DNA of 64,000 nt from Dicaeum eximium (taxonomy: Eukaryota > Chordata > Aves > Passeriformes > Dicaeidae). Location of the stretch: contig VWZP01008283.1 of assembly GCA_013396995.1 (NCBI GenBank), positions 911,703 to 975,702 on the forward strand, given 5' to 3'. This document shows positions 11,035-24,490 of the stretch, in pieces (position 1 is the stretch's first letter; the number at the start of each line of letters is the position of its first letter). The position numbers and the translations under genes are program-made. Below the pieces are notes generated by a model. The model had not been told where the DNA came from. It ran no database searches and saw only the letters and a program-made list of their open reading frames with translations.

Positions 11035-14000
11035 CAATTAGCAAAGGTACCTGGTTTGACTAATTAAAGGTGCTGTAGGCAGGGTCAGTGCTCCTGTCTG
11101 CAGTGTGGAGCTGCTTCTGTGGATGCAGCTGCAAGAGGTGGCTGGAATGAAAAAAACAACTTTGAATGTAAACCTGATGCTGAAAGCAGCTGTAAAAAGT
11201 CCTGGTAACAGAGGAACAGTTGTTTTATATCACTATTTTGGAGCCTATAAGCCCACGGTACATTCCTGGCTGTGGTTCTGCTCACTGTGTGACTTAAACC
11301 AGGATAATTATGACTTTTATGTCTTCCAGTTGCTTCAGCAGGGAAACAGGGGGAAGGATATCTTCTGGTGCCTATTTGTCACCACTTCATTTGACCTGAG
11401 CAAGCCTAGACAAATTCTGAAATCTTGCAGCTCAACTTCACAGTTAAGGGGAGCTTGGGGATATTTGATTAGGATTAGGCTTTGAATGGCAGCACTATCT
11501 TTTAGCTAGGCTAGGCCTGGGTCAACCCAGCATAACTTGGGAGAAAATCCAAGCAATGAAGTAATCGGTCAATCCTTGGAAATGCAAACATCAATTTATT
11601 TCATGGCATCATATGTATGAGCTTTGCCTTCTCACTTCTTTCGGTTCTCCTGTTGCTGCAATGTGTTGCTGAACCTGGAAGTAAAGCTGATTATATTGAC
11701 CTCAAATTTTGGATTGGATCCGTGTCTCTGCTGTTACCTTCCCTTCTGTTTCCCATGAATTCCAGCTTGTGTACTGTGTGTGTGTTTGGGTGCCCACACT
11801 GTGCTTCTGCCATTTGTTTGCAAAATATCTCCTCGGCTGGAGCTACTGTGGTGGAAATCATTAATGACCCCAATGCGTGCAATGCTTAATTAGATGTGGA
11901 ACTCATGCCTTATCTTCTCACAGGCAGACAAAAATCTCCAAGGGACTTGAATCATGATGGTTGCGGTGCATTTTGAGAAAACTTCCAAATCCAGTCCATT
12001 TTAGAGAGTTCCTGCTTTATAAGCGGCTGCTCATTCTTGATTCCCTCAATTTTTGACATTCTTGTAAATCTGAATTCATTTGCTGCACAGGGGCTTGAAA
12101 GAGCAGCACATTGAGCTGTTTGCTCCAGTGCTCTGTTACAATGTTTTCCCATAATAAGAGGGCATGAAAACATCCAGCTATCTGCTGGAAAATGTACTAA
12201 TTATTTTCTGAGTGGTGAAAGGTCACAGCCGACAAAGCAAGGGAAAGACAAGCAAGATCCACATAGCTCTGCATTGGAATTACACCTAGGAAGGGAAAAT
12301 AATAGTTATTAATACAGCCTCTAATAAAAGCAATTGTAAAGCTTTTCTAAAACCATGTTGTCAAACAAGAAATGTAAGACTTATTTTGTGTCAAGACCAG
12401 GAAGAACTGCCCACAGAAACAGAGTTATGGGACTAGCAAAGAATAGGAATATTTTATTTTCAAATTCATACAGCAAACTTTGATCATTGTGCAGGAAATA
12501 CCCCAGACTTGAGAAATCCTGCCACTGACCTCGAAGGTAGAATAAAACTAAGGGAAAAGGGGAAATAACTCACCAATTTTTTAATTAGTATTATGCCAAG
12601 ACTTTTAAGAGTTTGAATTCCAAAGGTGTTCTAAGAAAGGAAAACATTTTCTTTCATTGAACAGCCCTGGGGGTGCACTACCCTTTTCTCCCCTCAAAGC
12701 TCCCTGAGAGGTGTTCCTATTTCTTGTCTCTTGCATGTATGTGTAAAAATACAAAGTCATTTGTAAGGAGTTCACTTAATTCCTCACTCTTAGCTCACAT
12801 TCATTACACATTTTGTTTGGCAGAAGGGAAGGGAAGAGTGTGCTCCAGCCAGGGAATGCTGCTGTCCACTGAAAAATGTGTTTGGATGGAGGAGCTCTTT
12901 TTCATGGATGGATTGTGGCTTTTGGCAGCAGAGGTGGCAGGAAGCAGTTGCCATAACTACTATACCATTAAAACAAAAAAAAACCAAAACAAAACAAAAA
13001 AAAAGACTTTAAGTGAAGAGCCTTTTTTGAAATGATGGTTTTACTACCAATCCTGGTAGAATCCATCAGTTCAATCTGATGGGTGGCAGGATCCTGAATG
13101 TGGTCTCCTGAGTGTATGCTCAGGATATGCTTTTAGGGCTAAATTCAGGCTTTGGCTTGTAAGGTACATAGAAGAGGAAAATACACAGACAGCCAGAGAG
13201 CTGAACATAATCTGTCTTGCGTGGGATTTCAGGTTTTGGCTGGAGCCATACTCTGGTGTTAAATAGCAGAGTAAAAAAAGAGTAGGTTTTTCAAAAGCTT
13301 TAAGGATGGGATTTACAAATTCGCTGGAATGATTTAGAAATACAAGTTACATTTTTAAGTGTAAATCTAACTGTAGACATAATTTAATATTTATCTCTAT
13401 TTGAGTGATGGATACTACCCTGATAAAAAAGCCCAGATAAAGTTGATAAACACTGCAAACAACTGGAGTAGAACCCAGGGACTGTTTATACTGGGTCAAA
13501 CCCAGCTGAAGGCTTTTCATCCTCAGCATTACACCACACATTATTGTCACTGGCAAATTACTCTGGCACTGTTTGCGTGCTGTTGGAATCCGAAAACATT
13601 TCACACTGCTAAAATAACCTCTGTTTGTTGCCATATAGACACCAGTGTAGTTTTTGTGGTCCTCCAGCTACTTCCCTGCAGTGCTTTGAGCTGTGTCCCA
13701 AATGATTTGCTCACAGGACCAGGTCAGGTGAATTGGCCTCACACCCCTGCACAAGGACTGGCTCCCAGGCAGGCTTTGGACCTTCTTCATCCTCACAAAT
13801 TCCTGGGGTCGGCACCTGCATCGTCCCTCAAGGAGCCTTTGCAACCCATGGCCATGATGCACCTCCAGAGGGGAGCCTCACCCTGGTCCCAGGCTTCTTT
13901 TAACCAAGAGCCCTTGGAGTTAATCCTGTTAATCAAGCTGATGCTGAAATCCCATGTCTCTGAGGTGCATCTTCCTGGCCTGAGCAGGTGTACAAAGAAA

Positions 14001-15911
14001 TTCTGTTTTTCCCTGCTAACTCTTTGCTCTGAAAGCCAGTGTTACACTCAGAAGTACATCAGGAGTGACTGACTCACCCCCACCCCTTCGTGAGCTGTAA
14101 TGCATGTAGCAGCTACCATTTCTTCCTTGCAGGAGTAGGAGCCTCCTGGAATATCTAATTAAATAAATCAACTAGGCTTTAAAAAGGCTTAAAATGTAAG
14201 ACCCATCTGGGCTGCAGCCTTCAGTCTTTTAGTAACAATATCCACGTTCTCATAAAAAATGGGCTATGAATTCTTCAGCTACTGCTTCTAATGGAAATCC
14301 ATGTTTATCCTTTTGGAATCAAATTTTTTTTCCTTATATTTATCTGTTACGTTTAACCTTGTATGAAATTATCCTAAACTGTCTGGGCTCCCTTTTTAGT
14401 TAATTCTCCCTCCTTGCTGTATCTAACTGAAAATTAAAGTATTTTTTCCTCTATCACTGCTCTATGCTCTTATTTTAGCTGTTCTGCTTTGTATTTTAAA
14501 GCTTACTCCAAGATATTGAGTTCTGTGAGATCTAAATTAATTCCCTGAGTTTTCCAAAGTTTTTGGACGTTTTTGCCTGGTTATGGCTTACATCCAGATT
14601 CAAGAGAGAAGAGATACAGTTCATAGATACTGTTCCTTCTTGGAGCTTTCCCCTTCATTTTCTCTTTCGTAGTTGTAAATGAGAAGTAACTACACCTCCT
14701 AATTTCTTTTTTTTTTCTGATGTGGTTTTTTTCCTACTCTACTTGGTATTAGACATCCTCTTTTCCATATTTCTAGAAACCTGACCAGCTCTGAAAGCAA
14801 ACCAGGTGATGATTTACATACACATTATGAATGCAGCCAAAGGAAATGGCTCCAGGGGTAGAAGATGTGGGCTCTGGGGAAGAGGAGCCTGAGACTGGAG
14901 CCATACTGGGATAGCCTTGAGCAGGCTGAGGCAGGCAGAGACCTTCTGGAGGCAAAGCTGTTCCACAGCAACATCACAACTTGTCTTAGGTTCTGGCTTC
15001 ATCTCTACCTGGCCTATTTTGGGGGAAGAATAGCCAAAACTGCGCAACAAACTCATCACAAAATACTGAATATTCTGATGGAGAGAGAAGCAAAGCATCC
15101 TTTGGTTCTTTCTTCTGTTCTCTGAAGGAAAAGTTCTTCATGTAGAATTCTTCAGAGTTTGATTTGATCCCGACAAAGGGGTGGTGTTGTGATGGAGACG
15201 TTTTTATTCCCTGTGTGCATGGAGAGGCTGAGGTTTCCACAGCCAGGTCCTGCCGCTTCCCTTCTGCCTTTGAAACCAAGCTGAGGAGCATTACAGCGTG
15301 CTTGTGCAGCCAAGTCTGCATGTGTATTTTGGCATCTGAATGCCAGACTGGTTGGTAATTTCCCCTTAAATCCTTTCATAGCTCAAATTCCTGTCGAAAC
15401 AACCTCTATCTCTGGTTCACCATACGGAGCCTGTCCCGGCTCTGCCGCTCCGATCACCCCTCACAAGCAATGCCATTGCATGTTGCTTTCCTTCCCCCGT
15501 GTGCAGCGTGTATTTAAAATGAAATATTGGCCCCAAACCCCCCTCTGGATGGCTGTCAGATCTTAGCATGCCACATAAATATCAGTGAGAAAACATTCCT
15601 CCCAGCCCACACAGAATGCACCCGGCGCTGTTTGTTCTGGACTAAACCCGGCCTAGCGCAGCGAGGCCTTCGGCACAGGCCCGCTTCCAGTGGGCAGGGC
15701 CCGGCCTCAAATCGACCACTTTAAAGTGCTCTCGGAAAGTTTCCAGTGTAATTTTTGCTCCCCTTTGGTTACAGACCACCTTTAGTAGGTAACTAGGCCT
15801 GTTTGTTGGGCAGCTGCCATCTCAGCCGTTGCATGGTGGCCTGCTGCCAGCTCTCAACTATTTCAAGATGTGAGCTCCCTGATGCTCTGGGGCACAACAG
15901 GATCGTCCTGG
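11035..15911. other. Intergenic DNA, no gene seen
   Basis: AT-rich non-coding sequence. An A-rich (AAAAC)-type simple stretch lies at about 12965-13004. A CpG-richer patch lies at about 15400-15730. The longest ORF (223 codons near 13401-14072) has no recognisable domain and no supporting context. Confidence 0.65.
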
Positions 15912-16371
15912 TGATGCCTCGAGAGGCTTACCTGCAACAGAGGCTGGACAGTGTTAAAGGAATAAAGTAGGGATTTATTGAAAAGGCCTTCAAAAGATAT
16001 ACTTTGGGCAGTACAAAAGCCTGGCCATGGCTCCACCCAAGATGGACCCAATACGGACCTAAGATGGACGGTGTGCCACAAGTTTTTACACTTTTATAAG
16101 TTTTGGTCCATTTCCATATTGGGGTCAATTGTCCAATTACAGCTCCAGGTTATGCAGCCCCATATTCCCAGATTGCTCTCCTCAATTCTCTGCTGTTTGC
16201 ACTTTTTGGGCCTGAAGCTGCAGCAGTGTCCTTGGTTCTGGGGCTGGAAAAGGATTGTTTTGTCTGACTGAGCTATGAGGAGAACTTGCTAACACTTTAT
16301 ATGAAGTTCAGAGTTATATACCAATGCAGTACAGAATCTGGAAAATGTGAAAGCTAAAACTTAAGGCATCA
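15912..16371 (-). mobile_element. Solo LTR of an avian endogenous retrovirus, antisense
   Basis: A 460-base element bounded by perfect 7-bp inverted termini (TGATGCC at 15912, GGCATCA ending at 16371) and flanked by the 4-bp direct repeat CTGG (15908-15911 and 16372-16375). Read on the minus strand it has a TATAA-like box (CTTATAAAAG, near 16090) and an AATAAA polyadenylation signal (near 15960-15975), in the order expected of U3-R-U5. No internal viral genes are present, so it is a solo LTR left by recombination. The same family recurs at 63185. It resembles LTRs abundant in songbirds; the exact family name needs a repeat library. Confidence 0.85.
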
Positions 16372-18185
16372 CTGGTGCTCACTGTGATGTTTCTCTCTGG
16401 TACCTCCATGGCTTTACAGGGTTGCTTTCCAATGGGCCTCCCGGTCCGGTGCAATTTGCACATTATTTTTCCCCCCAAATGTAGTTTATGTGCCCTAACA
16501 CGTGTGTATAGCCCTTATGTGGTTACTAGGGCAGAATTCACATCTGCAAACCTCATCAGGGCATTTGGCCTTTGATCATAAGCAAAATGTTCCATGGGCA
16601 TGGGATGCATCCCACTGGGAGAGGGCACAGCACCTGCTATCCAGCAGCTTAAAGCTCAAAAGGAGTAAGGGCTCTTCACCCTTCTTTCTCCCACACCTAC
16701 GTGTTCCAGAATTTCATCCAGCTTCCTTGTCTCACTGTACTTCTTTAGCAACACTTGCAGCAGTCACTACGGTGGCAATGGCCAAAATCCCAGTTTTAAT
16801 AAGCTCAGCCTTAGATTGCTACAACAAAGCCATCTTGAGCAGCTGCTTAAGAAAACGACTGTGACTTTTCACTTAGATGTGGGTTTTTTCCCCAGAATAA
16901 TCAAGGGAAAGCAAAGAGATTGCCGCCCTGGCCTTCCAAGCATGCAAAATAATATTTTTTCCTTGGCTTTTGTTAAATTATTTTTCCCATGCTCTTACTA
17001 TTCAACCCTGTCCTTGGGTCAGCTTAGAATGGTGAGTGGTCTAAGTATGATGGATTTATTGCTTTAAACTTCACAGAATACTGGAGAATGAGGTAACAGC
17101 ATAAGCAATGTGGAAAGACTTGTACATTTTTTTAGTTTGATTACTGAATGTACTTGAAGGTTTCCAAAACTGATGTTGGTTTGTTGTTTTTTTTCCCTTT
17201 AAAAAAAAAAAGGATTGGTTTGGCTAGAATACTGAAATTGGATCAAATCCATCTTGCATCCCCACCCAAAAATGAGATTTGGGTCTACAAGTTGAGAATC
17301 TTAGGAATAAAGATCTCCCTCCTCACATGTAATTACAGATAGTTTCTGAAGATGTGAAATATCACAATATGATGAGATGGAAAATGCATTAAGAGAAAAG
17401 GAGTTCATCTTCCTGATACAGAACAGTCCCTGCACAGTAATGGGATTATGGCAGCGCTGGACATATGGGAAAGTCTGTAATGCTGTGTCTGCTCCATTTG
17501 ATTTGTACACCAGTGGATTTCCCTTGCCAGTAATGGCTTTCTCTGAGCTACTGCAACCTCTAAAGTGGGAAATGAAAATGGAATTTTGGGAAGACAGGAC
17601 CTGCCATGATCACAGTGACATTGCAGCTTTTTATGCAAAGCTGTGGAGGAGGCTGATGCATCCCCATGGTTATAAGACTTTTGTAAAGAGCTTGGGCCCC
17701 TCTGTAGGTACTGACAGCTCTGTAAACCTGCACTGCCATTGTTTAACAGCCTAGGAAGAAAAACTGTTCCTAGGCATATACAAACTGTTTCTGTACATAA
17801 AACCCAATTTCATTCACCATTTGTAAAACACAAGAAAGGAAAACCTCCAAGTTAATAAAAGGCACAATCCCAAATCCATAAAAATGCCAGCAATCAATTG
17901 ATTAGACACACACACACACGGGGTAAGATTTAGACAGGATGAGTTTGCTTTTACTTTTGGGAAGAGTATCTTTTTGGAAAGCACCATTTTTGGGAACAAG
18001 AAAAACTCCTAACATACTGTTCTGGAATGTGAAAGGATAACCAAGAAATCAGCATGAAAAAGTAGTTATAAGAGCCACACTTCAACTGGAGTATCTGCAG
18101 CTCTGTCTCCCCAAAAAACCTCTCACCTTTCTGTGCCACCACCTCGGCACACAGAGTGCACCACCACCATCCCTTCTGGCAGCCC
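16372..18185. other. Intergenic DNA between the LTR and the ADAMTS5 3' end
   Basis: AT-rich, with a homopolymer pair near 17188-17212 and a short (CA)n at about 17905-17919. No gene or interspersed repeat recognised. Confidence 0.6.
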
Positions 18186-21100
18186 TTTATTGCTCTGAGA
18201 TTGGTTTAGATGGGTAATTATGAATCCTATAACAAACATCACCTTCTGTACTTTCCTGCTGTTCCACAACTCCCCAAAACACTTTAGAACTCCACCCCAC
18301 CACAACTAAAATGCAGTGTTCACATATAGAAAGAATATTTATGTCTTAAATTTATGCTCAAGGTCTTTATGCTCATATGCCTGTAGTAGGGCACAAAGAG
18401 CAAAGAGGCCACCAAATATACCATATAAACAAATATTTTGGACCTATGATACAGTTTGTATTTATTACTTTTACTGAAATCACAGAGTCAAGTGTTTTAA
18501 GATTACAACTGGTAAATTATACATATGTAATAGTTTACAAAACAAAATATTGGCCTTCTGTGTGTCATTGTACAGTGTAGACCTTGCACAGTTCAGTTCC
18601 AATTAATTTCGATTTTGCATAACATATTTTTATGATGTAAACTGGCTGACACAGTGGTGCTCTAAAAATATTAACTCCCTCGGATTAGACACAGACTGAG
18701 ATGAAAAGTAAGTTTTGTGACACATCTTTGTTTCTGATAGGGTACTGGTATTTCAGCCAGGTGACAAAGTGACTTCCCATCATATGCTGACACCAACAGT
18801 GCACAAAGAGGCACGTGCAGTAAACTAAGCAAACCCAAACTTTGTGCTTTCCCCTTAGTCTTGCCTGCAACATCTTGTTCATTTTCTCTTACCTCATGCT
18901 AAGCAGATGACCTGGCAATAGAAGTGAAATTTATTGCTCCACAGAATTATATACCCTGTCTCGAACATACTAAATTCAGCACATTATTTCCTGTATCTGA
19001 TGGGATTTTAACAATGCCTGTATGCCTGTCACCGTGTTTCATAAGATAATCTATTTCCAGATTTCACAGTTCACATGATAAATTGTGTAAACCAGCTGCT
19101 ATAAATAAAGAGGAAACTATGCTGTCACAGTGGTGTAAGTCTGAAGCACCTCCAGCAAAGCCAAATGATGCCATGAAGTAACTCGAAATTGTAGGTATTA
19201 CTAAACCCAGTGTAGTTTTTTTCCCCTGTGAGTTATGGAGACCCAGGTTCTCCCATAACAAGCACACACACAGAATATGCACCTGCACTTAGCCATGGGT
19301 GTCTGCACATGGTCTACGCCAGGCTGATGTCTGTGGAGAGGATTTTACTGTCCTTACACTGGCTCTGAGCCTCCACAGACAACTCCCAGGGCAAAAGGTG
19401 CTGTGAGTTTTGTCCTGTGACTCACAGAGTGCAGAGCAGTGGGATGGTGCTGGGATGTTTGGTGTGGTGTGGGGAGAAGCTCTTACACCACTCACCTGCG
19501 TTTAGGGCTTTTCAAATTTTATCACTGAAAACTTGTGCTTGTGGTGAAACCTTCTAAGCCCCAAAGCACCTTTTGAGGTGCCAGCTTAGGACCCCTTCCA
19601 ATAATCTCTCTTACATTAAGAGATATTGCTGGTGAATGTAATAAACCAGAAGTATTTGCATTTACAATGTTATTTGAAACAAGAACTGAACTAGCTTTAC
19701 CAAACAAGTTAGTATAAGGTCACCCACAGGAAAAATACCCTTGAAAATGTTGCATGTGGCAAGTATGAATGCAGTGAGGCACTCTGGCAGCTCTATAAAA
19801 ATCAGATCACTTAATGAAAAAAAGGAAAAAAAAATCCTCCAAACCAGGTAACTTTTTTTCCCCCTGAAAATTCCAGAGAATCCAATTGTGCCTCTTGCTA
19901 TAGGCCCCACTTCCTCAGTGACAACAGCATGGCATGAGGAGAAACATTCACCTGAACTTACTGCTGGAAGCCCATAATTAATGATGAAACCCTGTTCAAG
20001 GCCTGCCCTTAAGATCAAAGCCCAGGCTTGTGTTCCCTGGCATTTTGGATTGGGCATTGCGAGAGGAAGCATCACCCACTGGCCATCCCCAATTCCTCTA
20101 AAGCCTCGTGGCTGACTCTGGGCAGTGCCTGGGTGGCAGAAGAGAGGCTGAGCTGGAATTTAACTCAGGTGAACGTGGGCACTGGGGAGCAAGGTGAATT
20201 CCAGCACTTGAGAACTGTTTATGTGCAGTCTGTAGTGCTGCCCTCGCAGACCCATCTCTACTGGTAAATGAACTGACTGCAGAAAACCTGGACGTTTCTC
20301 CACATCACATTCTTCCCCTCACACTGCACCCAATTCTAGTTCCCTTGAGGTCTGCACTTGTCAAACTGGAAGAAAAGTGGAAGCAAACAGGTATTATTCT
20401 CATGGAAACATGCTTTGCTGGTTTGTTTTTTAATCTAACTTTGCTTCATGTGGTCAAAGAGCTGAAACACAATTAAGTAAAACATTGGAAAGCCTTCCAA
20501 GTTGGGATTTTGACTTTTAACAGCCATATATACACATTTATATATGTATATAAACAGTGACAACATGGAAAAAACGGCTTTTTTTAATGGTTCACTTCTC
20601 ATAAACCAAATCATATGTTTATCAAGCTATTTTATAGAGACACCCAGGAGCTTTCTCTTTAGTGCTGTCACTTAAACATAAGAAGCTGCATGAAAGTGCT
20701 GGCAACTCAGAGGAGCTTCACTCCCATGGAGAGGATTCCCAGTTGCTGAAATTCTGCTGCGATTAAAGCAAGGGGTAAGATCAGCTTTGGGGGGGTCAAT
20801 CACTGAGGCTCCAGCATTAATTGCACGTGCTTTGGAGACACCAATCTGTTTTCTGACTTTTTCAGGAGCCATTACAGGGCTTTTTTTGGTCCTCAGACCT
20901 TTGGGACTTGCTTGTTGAGAGCTTTTTGAAGTGTAACAAGGAGCTTGGAGCACGAGGTGTCATCAGATTAAAAAGCTACAACCTCTCTAAGGAAAAGGTG
21001 GCAGCAGAAAAAGAATATACATCTATACATATGTATACACATATACTCCTGTTCCATGCAGAAAGTCTTCTAAATAAAATCATACAAAAAATGACCAGTG

Positions 21101-24100
21101 CCATATATTATGTAAACTCACAAGGCGTGCTTTCAACACAAATCCAAAGCATAAATTAAAAGAGAGCCAGAAAGAGAGACAGAGACGAGCAAAACATTTT
21201 AAATATAGAATTTGCACAATTGGTATTTTGTTAAATAAGAATAAATAAATTCATTACATCCGTTCACATACCAGTTGTAAAAACAATAAATTATTTTATT
21301 TTTTTCAGTGCTGTGTTGCGTTTTTTTTTTTAAACAGCTGTTATTAATCCACAAGATTATTCCCTCTTCCCCTTGTGATAAAACTGTTTCCACAGGAGGG
21401 CAGCTAAACTTAATTTGAACACAGACAAACCAAAGATGCCAGGCTTTTTCCTAATGAGAATTTCCTACTTGAAAAGCAGAAGCTGTAAACCCCACTGATG
21501 CTCAGGGGTCCAAATTCACCTAAGGGCACTAGAAGCATGTCCCGAAGTCAGAGTGAATTTAACACTGAGATTGTTCCTGGCTGTGCCAAGAGCAGAATTC
21601 CACGTTTCCATCCCCTTGGCGCATTTCATGAATCCAGCTGTGCAACACTGGGTAGAAATGTAAACAACAATGTCACAGTGTGAGTGACACGGAATTCAGC
21701 TGAGAACAGGCCTTGCACCAATTCTTCATTCATCAGGTACACTGGACAGCCATGACTGCCACAGGCAAGGTTTGGAACTGGACTCTGCTTTAGGAACACC
21801 TGAAAAAGCAAGTCTTGACTTACCCTTTATCTTACACTTTTCAGGTCCTGCCCTGGTCTGTCCCCTTTGTCCCCTCACACCTTTGCCTGTGTTAATTTGC
21901 TTCATTGCTACACTGGTGAAAATCACTGCAGTGGCCTGTTCTCATATTTATTTCTAAGTAAACTCTTTCATTTTTAAAAGACACTCTTGATCTCAGGAAG
22001 CTCTGAATTTATACCTGCATATGGCATGCCCAGATAGCATCCAAAAGCTTTACTCGGCCTGCTGAATATAAAATAAATTATTACCATTATGCAAACACAA
22101 ATACTTGCACGTTCTGTCTCTACTGTGACAGAACACAAACACCACTTAATGCAGCAGCTGTATGCTGAGACAAATGTTGTCTATGCTGAGGCACATTAAA
22201 TCTCCTGATTTTTCCTCTCATGATGGTTCCTATTAGTTACGGACTTTTTGGAGAGGTTCTAAGAGGTGTAATACATACATAAGCATCAAAATTAAATTAC
22301 TTGGAAGGAAAAATAAGGCATTTCACAATGATCTTATTTTAACAGGCAGAGGATGCATAAATGTTTACTTTCCAGCTCTCTGCAAATCTTTTGAGCCTTG
22401 ATCTCAGTTCTTAGATTGGGATCAAGAATAAATGGGGAGTATTCCTCAAGATCCACAGTTTTCCACAGGATCTGCTCCTGAACAGAAGGCCACACCATTT
22501 TTGAAATCTGATTAATAACATTTGTTGGCAATCCATTTAACAGAGGAGGAGGCCCTGCCCTTGGTACTGTTTATTTAAAACAGGGTAAAAAACCAGATCC
22601 TTCTCCAGATTTCACAGTTGTAGATGTAGCAACTCTATGCTGTTTTGAAATCATCACATGATTTTTTGAGAGTTCACACAAACATGCCACAGTTGCAAAA
22701 ACATGTTTGTGTCAGCCTGGAGTCAGACCTGCCCTTCTTGCTCCACACTCCAGAAAGTTTTCCCTGCTGATTTCATGCCTGGGATTTTCAGAAGAGCCTG
22801 AGGTGTTTTAGTGCTCAAGTACCACTGACTTATGGCTGAGGCTTGTCTGAAAATCCTCCTGCAGTCTCCTACTTTCTTGGGTTGATGAACAAAGGAGTAA
22901 AAGATGGGCTTCTATTTTCATCAGTGTTTTTTTTTACCATTTTTTTGGTACCTGTTATCTTAGGGTCTAATTCAAAGCCTGCTGATATTAAAGAGAACAA
23001 TTTTACCAGGCTTGCTCTCAGGCCTCCACCTGCACATCGTGAAATGCCCATCCTCAGTCACAGAACTTCCACAAGACAATAACAGGATTCAGGAATTGCT
23101 GCCAAGGAAAACTGTTACCAGCTACTGCCTGTGCTGTGGAAACAGTCTTATTGATATTGGAAAAGTCCTCCACATCCTGATGTGGTTTGACTTCCTAGTG
23201 ACCCCTCTTCCTCCCAAATGTGGTAGATATACAGAACATGAATGCCTTCTATAGCTTTAAAAAAACCCCAAAACAAANCAAACTTTTGCTGGTAAGATGA
23301 ATACCAGAGTTAGACACGATGGACAAAACAGTGATAAAATATTTAACTGCTTGCTGTGTTTTTTTGACCTTGAGAGCCTCTTGAAAAGATGTAGGTACGT
23401 GACACATAGTTAAATTCAAGGCAGAAGCCATAGAGAAAATACCAGAGAAAGCAGCTGAAGACAGCCTCAGAATATCTGAGTTAGAAGACACTTGATTACC
23501 TCACCTGTAAGTTTTGGTTCTCTAACTAGTTTTCTACAGAGCACAGTGTGCCTTTGTCTCACGGAGAGGAGCAGCTCTTGTTCAGTGCCAACAAGGAGCC
23601 CAGGCTGTGACACAGCTGGAACCAGGGAGGTTTACAAGCCCAGTGGACACAAACTGCTCCTGGCAGCCAGCTCCTCCTTTGGTGCATGCCTGACACACAC
23701 ACAAGGGGAGGAGCTGCTGATGCTCCTGCTGTTGGAGCAATGTGGGCTTCCCTGCTCTGCAAGCTGCTGCAAGGCTCCTCCTGAGAATTCTGGGGTGGAA
23801 ACACAGGATTTGTCAGACATTAATGATACACTGTCAGGAAATTCCTACCACGAAAACATATTTCCTTTTGTCAAAACCAAAAGGTATCACTTTTTAAAAC
23901 CAGCAGCAAGCTCTTCATTTTCCAGTAAAACATCTGTGGCCCCTTCTGAAGGATGGACCAAGTCCACAAGGGCTACAGATATACTTTGGTCAATCGTTTT
24001 GCTTATGTAGTTTGTCTTTTGATTTCTTTAATAGAAGGAAGTGATATAAAGTGATATACCAACTGAAAGATATTTACAAAACAGTATAAAATAAGCTACT

Positions 24101-24490
24101 GTGGGATCATGGGGACGTGTGACATTTCCTTAAGGACATACTGTAGTAGAGGTAGGTGAAAAAGGGGAGATGATTCTGTAACCTTCAAATATCCCAGGAT
24201 CCTCCATTCACTAGTTTTTCTTCTTTTGCATTATTTTATTTTACGTTTTTGCAGACACAGAGGGCTTTAACAACTTTAACGCTTACTTTCTTTGACATAT
24301 TAAGACCACCCTACTATTATTTAAAGCAGTGCACATCTTCATTTGGTCCAAAGAGGCAGATTCTGCCCATAATTAGAGACTGAACACAAGTACATTGAAG
24401 CCTTTGCTTCCCTCTGTGTGGGCAGACCTGACACCGGCACGCCAACAACGGCTTCCTCAAACCTCTCCAAAAGCAGCTCCCCACCACAGG
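18186..24490 (-). other. ADAMTS5: Probable long 3' UTR of ADAMTS5; distal end uncertain
   Basis: Directly follows the TAA. Mammalian ADAMTS5 has a multi-kilobase 3' UTR, so a long one is expected. AATAAA signals on the minus strand lie at 24235-24240, 22570-22575, 21947-21952, 21295-21300, 18930-18935 and 18186-18191. I cannot tell which are used, and the interval marks only the furthest candidate I considered. The stretch is AT-rich, almost free of recognisable interspersed repeats (one possible MIR fragment near 20090-20180), and has only short chance ORFs. Confidence 0.4.
20090..20180 (-). repeat. Possible MIR SINE remnant
   Basis: The stretch GGTGGCAG followed by GAGCTGGAATTTAACTCAGG matches, with several differences, the reverse complement of the MIR core as I know it (GTGGCAGAGC then GGATTTGAACCCAGG). 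MIR copies are ancient and shared across amniotes. Weak but patterned similarity. Confidence 0.35.

Noticed and set aside
13401..14072. A 223-codon plus-strand ORF
   Set aside because: Composition is random-looking, with no similarity I recognise and no supporting signals.
23492..24010. A 172-codon plus-strand ORF
   Set aside because: It lies antisense within the probable ADAMTS5 3' UTR and shows no domain.
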